Below, in pieces: positions 55,500-64,000 of a stretch of 64,000 bases of DNA. The first letter of the stretch is position 1, and each line of letters begins with the position of its first letter. The position numbers and the translations under genes were made by a program. The notes under the pieces are model-generated. The model searched no databases, had not been told where the DNA came from, and saw only the letters and a program-made list of their open reading frames with translations. Origin of the DNA: Geosiphon pyriformis (Eukaryota > Glomeromycota > Glomeromycetes > Archaeosporales > Geosiphonaceae); the NCBI GenBank assembly GCA_016748015.1, contig JAAOMT010000295.1:936604-1000603 (forward strand), read 5' to 3'.

Positions 55500-56490
55500 T
55501 TTTTTTGTGCATTTTATTAATTTTTTTTTAATTCTTGTGCAAAAATGGCAAGAAATACAACAACAAACAGTATTGTATTTTTGGAACCAAAAAATATGAA
55601 TTGCAGCAGAAATACAGAAGCAAACAAATATATTACGTTCTACTATTTACAATATTCTTAAAAAACTCAAAAAAACTGGGGTGGTAAAGCATGCAGATAG
55701 AAATGGTCAGCCAAGAAAGATTAAAGAGGTTGCTTTGTGAGTATTACAATCATACATCAAATGGGATTCCTTAATTTTAATGAGAACTTTGACAACAAAG
55801 TTGTCAAAAATAAATGTAAAGATATCCTATAGAACAATTGGGAGGCATTTAGCATTTCTTGATTACAAAAAAGACCTTCCTCGGGCCATCTTAATGCTTA
55901 TTGATAAACATAAAAAGAGGCATTTAGAATGAACTTATCAATACTTGAATAACAATTGGAATTGAACTGTTTTTACAGATGAAACAGCCTTTTGTTTATT
56001 CTGGAACACACTAAAGCATTGATATAGAGGTTTATGGTCCACTTATACCATTCCAAAAGATCAAACAAAAGTTTTTGCTTGGGGTAGTTTCTATAAAGGA
56101 GGAAAGACAAGTTTATTTTGTTTTATTGAAATAATAGATAGTCATTTTTACATAGAAATTTTTTGTACTCACTTGCCTAAAATTAGAAGAATTTTTGGGT
56201 ATAGATGACAGTTCTAACAAGACAATAATCTGAAACACAAAAGCAAAGTTTCCCAAATCTTTATAGCTGTTAATATTAATAATATTCTTGACTGGTCTGT
56301 CAATTCACCCAACTTGAACTCTATTGAAAACTTGTAGACTATTGTCAAGAATAAGGTAGAAAAGCAAATGCCTGAAAATTGTGATAGTTAATACAGTTTA
56401 TGGAAAAAGAATGGTGAATGATTTCCAGATCTACTCTTATTAAGTTAGTAAGATCAATAAAACAGCATTGTAAAATGATGATTGTGAATA
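55500..56490 (+). pseudogene. Tc1-type transposase, broken
   Basis: One frame (+) runs the whole length with about nine stops. Upstream are helix-turn-helix-like segments (NILRSTIYNILKKLKKTGVV, DRNGQPRKIKE, YRTIGRHLA). The catalytic core has VFTDETAF (first Asp), QDNNLKHKSK (second Asp) and SPNLNSIENL (Glu). Thirty-four residues separate the second Asp from Glu, defining DD34E (Tc1 type). Stops at 55930 and 55963 (TGA) and in ENL-stop-TI (TAG) sit at Trp positions usual for the family; F-stop-QDN is Gln to TAA. Confidence 0.92.
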
Positions 56491-56628
56491 AAAGGAAAAG
56501 AATATTATATTAATTTTTTATTAATTTTTTATTAATTTTTTTTAATAAAATAATGTGCTTTTTATCTTTCTAATGATATATTTTTTGTAAAATTTGGTCT
56601 ATTAATTAAAACACAATAATTAGTTTTT

Positions 56629-56656
56629 TGTGTCTAATTTTTTTTGTCCTACACTG
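56629..56656 (-). repeat. right terminal inverted repeat of the Tc1 element
   Basis: The complement of the left end, finishing CCTACACTG next to TA. Confidence 0.88.
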
Positions 56657-56658
56657 TA

Positions 56659-57112
56659 TGTATTAAATATTAAAATATATACTATATTAAACAAAAATTT
56701 TGTATTTAAAAAATAATATTTAGAAGCTTTTTCTGTTTTTAAGAATATTAAAATTACTGTTAATAAAATAGTAAAATTTATATATAATTTAAGAATAGTT
56801 TATTATAAAAAAATTTAATTGATTTAATTTAAATATAAAATATTTATAAAAAAAAGTGAGTTGGTTTTTTGTGATAGCTCTATATATTCTATTTTTTTTG
56901 GTTTGTTATTTTTGTTTTTTAGTAATATTGTAAAAATCTTTAACATTCTAAAGATTTTAGTATTTGATTTGATTTGTATAAGTTTGTTTATTTTTTTTAA
57001 ATATTAATAATATTATTAATATTAAAATAAACTTATAGTATTGTTTTAATTAACCCAAGTAACTGGTTATATGTAAACAATATATAATTTATATTTAGTT
57101 TAAATTATTTAA
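56659..57112 (+). pseudogene. LINE3, 3' end
   Basis: This is the continuation of LINE3 after the Tc1 element. The stretch TTTTAATTAACCCAAGTAAC and GGTTATATGTAAACAATATA near 57040-57085 corresponds to the LINE2 3' region read in sense (47060-47030 complement). The 3' boundary is not sharp. Confidence 0.65.
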
Positions 57113-58597
57113 TTAAATGTATTATATTAAGCTATATATAAGTTTTACTTGTAAAATAAAATAAAAAAACAATAATTTTGTGTATTTATTAAGTAAATAA
57201 ATAAAATAATTATTATTTAATTTAATATTTATTGGCTATTTATTTATTAATTAATAAGTAGTATTATTATTTTTTTGCTTTAATAAAATATAATTTAATT
57301 ATTATTTAATATAAAATAATATTAAATATTCAAAATTAAATAGAATTTCTATATTTTTTATATATAATTAACTATTTAAGTTAATTAAAACCAAACTATA
57401 GTAAATTTATAAAAGAAAATTTGCTTAATACAATACATAAAAATAATTAAATTATAATTATTAAAAACCAAACTAATTAACTTTATAATAATCTTATTTA
57501 ATATTAAAAACCAAAAAAAATTTAAAAATTATTATTTTAACAAAATTTTTTTTATTAAAAAAAAAACTTAAATTATCAAATATGTTATTATCAAATAAAT
57601 TATTTATATTTTACTTTATTTTAAAATCAATCATTATCTTGTTTAAATTATCAACAATTTTTTAAAAAATACCAATATTTTTTTAATTATAAAAATAATT
57701 TTTTTTATTTTAATATTTAAAAAAAAACTTATAATTTTGTAATCAAAACAATTAAAAAACCAATAAATTTAATTATAATCTAACTGATAAAGTCAAATTA
57801 ATAAACTTAAATTTTAAAAAAACCAACTTAAAATTAATTAATAACAGAAACAAAAAAAACCAAAAAAATAAAAACTTTAACATAAAATTATATAATAGTA
57901 AAATAACTTTTAAAAATCTCGAAATTATTTACAAATTTAATAAAATCTTGAAAAAAAACAAAAATATTTTATAATTAAAAATCAATTAATCTTAATTTTA
58001 ATTTTAAAATCAGAAATTTTTTATTAAATTCAATTTTTTTTGAAATATTAATTTTAATAATAATAATAATATATTAGATTTTTTTAAAAACCAAAAATAA
58101 CAATAACATATTTTAAATTTTAAACAAAACTAAAAATTAAAACATATTTAATTATTAATTTAAAAACTAATTTAAAAACAGTATTTATTAATTTGGTTTA
58201 ATATTGTTTTTTACAAAAGCTAATTAGTAAATCAAAGTAATATTTAAGAATATTTAAAACTTAAAATAAATTACAATGTATTACTATTAATTATTAAACT
58301 TTAATTTTATATTAAAAATTTTATTAAAAATACTTAAAGCATTTTTAATATTAATTATAATAATCTTTAAAAAAATATTATTATAAAAATAATAATAACA
58401 AAAATTAAACCAGTTTTAAACTTTGTAAAAATAAAAATAACTTAACAAATTTAATTTAAAGAATAATATTTAAAAAAATTTAAAATACAAATTCTATATA
58501 AAAAGACCAAATATTGTTTTTAATAACTAATTTTAAATCAAAAAAACCATATAAATTAAAATATAAATATTAATATAAATTAATTTAATATTAAAAA
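57113..58597. other. AT-rich desert between two LINE 3' ends
   Basis: I see no gene. On the + strand C is clearly commoner than G (many CCAAA and AATCA words), as in sequence opposite a decayed - strand element, but I could not match it to any other part of the window. Confidence 0.5.
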
Positions 58598-59456
58598 TTT
58601 TATTTATTATTATTATTATATTTTAATAAATATAATTTAATTATTATTTATAATATATAAATAAATTAAATACTTATAACTAAATGTAATTTATGTATTT
58701 GTTACATATGATTAGCTACTTAAACTAATTAAAACTATATTATATATTTATATAAATACTAATATTTTTACTTAAAAAAAATAAACACTTTTTATATAAA
58801 TTAAAATTAATAGCAAATATTTTATCAATACTTAATATATAAATTACAAAAATTGTAAAAAACAGTATTATTATTACCAATTAACTTATTTTTTTTATTA
58901 CAATTTTGTATTTTAACTTATATAACTAAACTTTTTTTCTATATATTACAATCAACAATTATATAAAAATAATCAAACATAATACAATTAGTTTGATATT
59001 TTTAAATACAAATACAGTTTTAATAAACTAATTTTTAAACACAAAATTTTTACAAAAAACAACATATAAAAAATTATCAAATAAATAAAAAAACAAAATT
59101 TTAATATTATAGATAATAATAATAATATATTCACAGATAATTTTTAAAACTTAATTCAATTTAATAACAATTTTATATGTGCTTTAATATCTAATTTATA
59201 TGTAAAAATATTTTATATTCTTATAATAAAAATACATAACTTTAAGATATTATTTATTATATAAATGTTTTTAAATAAATACATAAATTACCTATAAACT
59301 TATATATATAAAAATTAAGATATTAAATCATAAAAATATAATTTTAATTTATGTTTTTAATTATGTTTTTTAAAATTATATTAATATTTAATCTAGTTTT
59401 TTTATTAAATATAGCAAATTAACTAGTATATATTACAATTATAATTTAAAAAAAAA
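58598..59456 (-). pseudogene. LINE4 (5'-truncated, - strand)
   Basis: This is the 3' part of another LINE. The tail TTTATTTATTATTATTATTA at about 58601 and the stretch around 58680-58800 match LINE2 46957-47160 (TTACATACAACTGG there, TTACATATGATTAGC here). Upstream on the - strand comes the ORF2 tail and a trace of the Cys-His finger near 59240. It is almost free of C and G. Confidence 0.72.
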
Positions 59457-59590
59457 TAGTAATCTTTTTTTTGTCAATTCTCTGACTACAATAAAAGTGA
59501 AATTTTATCAAAGTTTTAATTGGTCTTTTTTCCTTTCCCTCTTGTTTCTTTTCTAATTATTTTTTCCAACTTTTCTTCTTTTGTTCCTAT
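59457..59590. other. pyrimidine-rich flank before element E
   Basis: This stretch of about 134 bases is rich in T and C (CTTTCCCTCTTGTTTC and similar) and less AT-only than its left neighbour. No feature is recognised. The last four bases, CTAT, could be E's target duplication. Confidence 0.5.
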
Positions 59591-60289
59591 TGTTATGGTT
59601 AAAACTTATACTTCTTATTAATTATTACATGTATTAGCCACTAATGTCATATAAATTAGCTATTCTATTTTTAGTAAGTGATCATTGACCTAATTATTAA
59701 CCTAATCAATGATCTGATCATTGACCTGATCATTAATTTAGTCATTGATTTAATCATTGACCACTTTTGATAGCTATATAAGCAATGAATTTCTTAACTA
59801 TAGAAATATATGAAATAAAAGAAAAAAAGAAATAAAATAACAACTTCATTTCAATTCTTTTCTTATTGCTAATTTCCCTTTCCCTACTTTTAAGTATCTG
59901 AACATCTTAAAGATAAAAGATTACTTGTTAGTTATTCCTTACTCTTTTCCTAAAATGTGTAATTGCAACATTTGAAGATTATTAAATAAAACATGACTAA
60001 AGAGCACATTTGATACTTGATATTGAATTCTAAGAGCACTGATGTGAGACATAGAATTATACCAAGTGTGATTATTTGTTGATAGTACAGACTATCCTTC
60101 TACCTTCAGATTCCCCAGTTACCTTTTAAAAAGAATAGCGACTGAGATATTTTATGAGACTGATCTCACATATTGAATCCATACTTATTTAATTTGTTCT
60201 TTGAAGTTGAATTCCCTTTGATTATTTCCATCACCCTACAATCCTGTTCTTCTTTGCTATCCATTAACTTGTTACTCCAACCTGTAACA
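59591..60289 (+). repeat. 5' LTR of element E
   Basis: This starts TGTTATGGTTAAAAC and ends CCTGTAACA (699 bp). It is homologous to both C LTRs and contains about seven units of the 12-bp array at 59680-59763. Confidence 0.92.
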
Positions 60290-60295
60290 TAAAAG

Positions 60296-60308
60296 TGGTG
60301 TTCTCTGT
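60296..60308 (+). other. primer-binding site of element E
   Basis: The sequence TGGTGTTCTCTGT lies six bases after the LTR end, matching the site of C' except for one C-to-T change. Confidence 0.78.
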
Positions 60309-60342
60309 GAGATTGTCAAAATCCACTTTGTTTCCTATTTAT

Positions 60343-61778
60343 ATGGGTGATTATTCATATCTGCCATAACAATCAAAAGAATACTTTAAAGCACATAACA
60401 AAAATAATCTAGATTTTATTGAACTTAATCCTTTGCCCTTCTGCTTGATTTGCTTCCCCATTAAAAAACAATCCAGTAGACAATTCCAAGACTTTTGAAA
60501 CTGGTTCCTGAATGAGCATTCAGCTGAAACCTACACAACTTATATAACCTATTACTTTGACCAAGCTTATTTTGAAAACAACTTTGAAGAAAGAAACAAC
60601 AGTATCAATCAGCTCTTATATTCTACAATCTTTGAACAACAGCCCCCTGATTTCGAATATCTGAATCATCAAATTCACATTTGGATTGTTGCCCATCAAT
60701 CAACAGAAACTTTTCTTGAAACAGAAAAAAAAAGCTATCAAACTGCTTCTGTTTTTGATCTCTTTTCAAGTGAATCAGAACACTCCACACAAACAGTTAC
60801 ACCTGAACCAATGGCTCAAGACCCTCTGCAACAAAACATTCTGATTGCCCTTCAAGGTATACAGACTGCTTTAGGACGAAGAAACAACACCCCATTACTA
60901 TTATTCAGAAGTAATACCCAAGATCCAATTAAATGGTTAGATGATTTTGAAAGAGCTGCCACAGCAAACCAATATGATAATGAATACAAGTTCCAAATTG
61001 TTGGTGGCTACCTCCAAGACTCTTTTGCTACTTGGTTCTCACAAGAAACCAATGCCAATGCTCAACAAAAAATCATTAGATGGGCACCAGCAAATGTTAA
61101 AGAAGACAACACCTCTTTTACTATCTGGTTTGAAACTAAATTTAGAACTCCCATCTTAATCTCAAAATAGTGTATGGAATTAGAAAAAAAACTCAAGGCC
61201 CTAGTAAGATTGTAACAAAATATGCCAAAGCAATAAGAAAACTCATTAAATGAGTAGACTCTGGAAGAAATTAGACAAAAGAGCAGAAAATACATTTCTT
61301 TACAAAAAGACTGAGAACTGATCTATTATATGCTCTTTGGCCCCTCCTGGCCTTGAAAGATAATTCCACAATAAACATGGCCATTGAACTTGCTCAGAAA
61401 ATAGAAGACAATCAAAGGATGCACTTAGGATCCATACTTCCAGTTTTTACTCCTGCTCTTATTATGGCTTCTGCTCCACAAATAGCTGCTATCTCTTTTG
61501 CTGCCTAAACTCAAAATCCAAATAAACATTTAATAGATAGGCTTACAGCTAATCTTGTCCAGCTATTAGAACTATTGGCCCAAGCAGTTAGAGAGAATCA
61601 ACAACTCCAAAGACTCAGATTTGAATCCTGTTTTAATCAGCCCCAACAACCATCATATCAAAGACAGCAAAATTGTGGCCCACTTGTGTGCTATTGTTGT
61701 GGACTAACTGGACACTTCTCAAAAGACTGCAACAATTCTCCATTGCCCCCTCTAGCTCCTAGAAACAATAACAATTAA
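60343..61778 (+). pseudogene. gag: gag of element E
   Basis: A likely start is ATG 60343 (MGDYSYLP), with an internal ATG at 60811 (MAQDPLQQNILIAL) in the same frame. The N-terminal part has YITYYFDQAYFENNFEERNN and IHIWIVAHQSTETF. The core reads DPIKWLDDFERAATANQYDN and LQDSFATWFSQE. TAG at 61168 replaces the Trp that C keeps in LISKW. Later segments shift frame. The zinc knuckle at 61689-61730 is intact: CYCCGLTGHFSKDC (CX2CX4HX4C). Confidence 0.87.
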
Positions 61779-61978
61779 AACAACAGAACCATTAACAATA
61801 ATGTTCCCAACCAAAGAACCAATCATGCCAACATCAATTTCTTTGAAAAAGATCCCTTAGTTGAAGCCACTGTTTATCAGTCTTTAAACTGGTAGGTGCA
61901 TCTCCAAAGGGTGAAAGTACAAGCCAACTAGAAGAAAACCTCTTTTATGTCTTTAATCTAACTAATGATGATCATAAT

Positions 61979-62707
61979 ATGAATGAATTAGCAATCAACA
62001 CCTCTGAATTAACCAGAAAAAAGAAGAAAGCCAAGATTGATTTCATCTTGGACCCAAACAAAGCATCTAAATCATCTGCTAATAACAATGAGCCACCAAA
62101 GACTAAGGTTTTTAAAAATCCTCCAAAGTTAGAACCCCCAGAAATTGTACAAAAATTTGGATTCTATTCTGTTGTCAAAAACCTTATGGAAACCCCTGCA
62201 CACATTACATTTGACCAACTGATGACCCATCCACAGTTCAGAAAAAATCTTTGCAAATCATTGATACCAAAGAAGAAAACACCAAAGACCAACAAACACC
62301 CACATCAAGCTAGACTTGCTGACAACAGTAATGTTATCTTTCTCATTTGTAAAGCCCAAGTGGCTGGCTATTTTATTGACCTAATCCTAGACAGTAGATC
62401 ATCTGTTAGTGTTATTGCCAAACACTTTTTAGAAGCAATTGGCAGAAAGATTAATGAACCGTCCATAAAACTAATGACCAATATACATGGTAACAAGAAG
62501 AAAGGCCTGAACATAGCCAAAGTTATTCCTGTCCGCATCAATGGTATTAATATTGAAACAGATATAGAAATATCTAAAGCAAAAAAGTACACCATTATTG
62601 TTGGTGATGAATGGCTTAAGAAAGCCAAAGCACTACTTGACTATGAACTTTGTGAGCTAATCATCAGATGTGGTAAGAAACTCATAGTGGTTAAATGCCA
62701 ACATTGA
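61979..62707 (+). pseudogene. protease region of element E
   Basis: This open stretch of 242 codons starts MNELAINTSELTRKKKKAKI. The retropepsin active-site segment is LILDSRSSVSVIAKHF with Asp at 62390. It continues VIPVRINGINIETDIEIS and YTIIVGDEWLKKAKALLDYE. The Gly of the usual DSG is Arg, so activity is doubtful. TGA at 62705 ends it; the same frame goes on into the Cys-rich part. Confidence 0.85.
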
Positions 62708-63197
62708 ACAACCCCTCCAGTACCCAAGCAGAACCAAGAAGAAAAACAATCAGATGAATCAGATAATGATAAGAGTGATGATAAAAAAAATCAAGAAGAA
62801 CTAGAAGAAACTGCTGAAATCACTTATACCATCTTTACCAGCAATGGCAAGCCACTAGACAATGTTAAAGCTAACAAAGAAGGAATCATGATAAATGGCA
62901 AACTGATCTGCTAGCCCTACTATGATATCTTCAGAAGAACCTTTGACAGAAAACCTAGCAAAAAAACAAAATACAGTTATTGATGGCATGGTCCTTATGC
63001 ATGGTGCTGGTGTAATAAACCTTTGTATTCACCAAGTGATGAATGCAAATCCTGCCTAATCTACTACAAAGATTGGAAACCAATTAGCTTGATACCTTAA
63101 GAAGAACTTAAAAAAGTACAAAAGTCTTTTGAGAATAAATCACCTGAAATCCAATCACTAGTTGTAAAACAAAGAAAACCTTCCCCTAAAAAAAAAA
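62708..63197 (+). pseudogene. acidic and Cys-rich segment of element E
   Basis: This is the counterpart of 24776-25354 in C. It reads DESDNDKSDDKKNQEELEET, GIMINGKLIC-stop-PYYDIFRR and WCWCNKPLYSPSDECKSC, followed by LIYYKDWKPISLIP. TAG near 62913 and TGA near 62980 stand where C has Trp (ICWSYY, SYWWH). Confidence 0.72.
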
Positions 63198-64000
63198 ATG
63201 GACATTGAAAATCTGTTGGCTAGAAATAGCCCAGTTATCTCAAAAAAAGGTGATGTTCCTGGACAAACCCATATGATACAACACACTATTACCACCAAAG
63301 AAACTCATCTCATCTATTTAAAGCCTTATCAATTCAATCAATGCAATAATGAGTTTATCAAGAAAAAGATAAACCGGATGAAAGATCTTGGATTCATATA
63401 AGAAACCAAGAGTAAATGGGCTTTCCCAGTTGTAGTGGTATCCAAGAAAGGTGGAATCCTATGCTTCTGTGTTGACTACTGCCAATTAAATGTCATCACT
63501 ATAAGAGACATGTACCCACTTCCCAAAATTGATGCAATGCTAAATAAATTCAATAGTGCTGCTTTTTTCTCAACCATTAATTTAACTGCTAAATTCTGGC
63601 AAGTAGAAATAGATCCAGAAAGCAGAAAAAAAACTGCTTTTATTACCAAATATGACACCTATGAATTCACAGTTATGTCTTTTGGTTTCACCAATGCTCC
63701 TCCCACCTTTCAACACCTAATGAAAAAAGTGTTTGAATTAGTAAAAAAAAACTTTGTTCTGGTTTACTTAGATGACATAATGGTATATTCAAAAACCTGG
63801 AATGAATACCTTAGACATTTACAGAAGATTTTTGACCTGCTCAGAAATGCTGGTCTTAAGATCAACCCAATCAAATCTTTCTTTGAATGCCAATCCAACC
63901 AATTTCTTGGTCATCTTGTTACAAAAAATGGAATCTTTTTTGACCCAACTAAAGTTGAAAAAGTTCAAAACATTAGACAACCAATGAATGTTCCTGAACT
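63198..64000 (+). pseudogene. reverse transcriptase of element E (cut by window end)
   Basis: RT begins LLARNSPVISKKGDVP. Motifs include KSKWAFPVVVVSKKGG, LCFCVDYCQLNVITIRD, LTAKFWQVEIDPESRKKTAF, MSFGFTNAPPTFQHLM and YLDDIMVYSKT at 63765-63776, an intact YxDD. One TAA near 63399 is Gln in C. The frame is otherwise open to the last base. The rest of pol and the 3' LTR lie beyond the window. Confidence 0.93.

Larger units (their letters stand above)
55367..56656 (+). mobile_element. Tc1/mariner element (DD34E)
   Basis: This DNA transposon of 1290 bp inserted at a TA (55365-55366 and 56657-56658). The inverted ends match: CAGTTTAAAACAAAAAAAAT on the left and CAGTGTAGGACAAAAAAAAT as the complement of the right end. 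The transposase reads left to right inside. It lies within LINE3. Confidence 0.93.
59591..64000 (+). mobile_element. Ty3/gypsy retrotransposon E (3' part outside window)
   Basis: This has the same family and order as C: LTR, primer site, gag, protease, Cys-rich segment, RT. The window ends inside RT. It is less damaged than C, with an intact zinc knuckle, an open protease region of 242 codons and an intact YLDD, but still has stops at Gln and Trp positions and frame changes in gag. Confidence 0.93.

Noticed and set aside
1-64000. Genetic code reading TGA as Trp
   Set aside because: TAA and TAG also occur at conserved Gln and Trp positions in the same genes, TGG is used normally nearby, and catalytic residues are mutated by the same transitions; decay explains the stops.
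1-64000. Host protein-coding genes, tRNA or rRNA
   Set aside because: I looked on both strands between elements and saw no conserved non-transposon domain, no tRNA B-box-like sequence with a fitting A-box, and no rRNA stretch.

Overview
This 64-kb window looks like nuclear DNA of a fungus, most likely an arbuscular mycorrhizal fungus (Glomeromycotina; Rhizophagus/Gigaspora-type). The base composition is very AT-rich. Every recognisable gene belongs to a transposable element: Ty3/gypsy LTR retrotransposons with a dUTPase and Cys-rich segments in pol, non-LTR elements (LINEs) with endonuclease, RT, RNase H and a C-terminal zinc finger, and one Tc1/mariner element. These match element families I know from AM-fungal genomes; that is recollection, not a database search. 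I found no host protein gene, rRNA, tRNA or CRISPR array.

Layout. 1-17943: gypsy element A (+ strand; its 5' end lies outside the window), split at 6859/16688 by gypsy element B (- strand, 6860-16687, with both LTRs and a CCAG target duplication). 17944-18109: a short flank with an inverted repeat. 18110-19920: 5' LTR and gag start of a truncated gypsy element C' (- strand). 19921-44340: one LINE (LINE1, - strand) cut into three pieces by gypsy element C (21674-29304, +) and gypsy element D (30107-40546, +). D itself carries a solo LTR (37369-38078, ACAT duplication). LINE1 also holds a local inversion of about 300 bp at 42235-42540. 44341-46689: AT-rich desert. 46690-54195: an extremely decayed copy of the A-type LTR, split by a second LINE (LINE2, - strand). 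54200-57112: a 5'-truncated, decayed LINE3 (+) interrupted by a Tc1 element (55367-56656). 57113-58597: desert. 58598-59456: LINE4 (-). 59591-64000: gypsy element E (+), one of the better preserved copies, running off the end of the window.

How the parts relate. A, B and D share one plan: gag, protease, Cys-rich segment, dUTPase, RT, RNase H, integrase, then an extra unnamed ORF (ORF3) running to the polypurine tract. C and E are a second family without dUTPase but with their own Cys-rich segment; C also has a post-integrase ORF. All five primer-binding sites seen resemble TGGTGCTCTC, so the families probably share a tRNA primer. The three gypsy insertions with both flanks visible, and the solo LTR, all fit 4-bp target duplications.

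State. Nothing here looks able to move on its own. The damage is almost all transitions: Gln, Arg and Trp codons become stops, catalytic Asp becomes Asn, zinc-binding Cys becomes Tyr, and Gly becomes Arg, Lys or Glu. Copies range from moderately hit (B, E) to nearly C/G-free (the fossil LTR, LINE3, LINE4). This suggests a RIP-like or methylation/deamination process acting on repeats.
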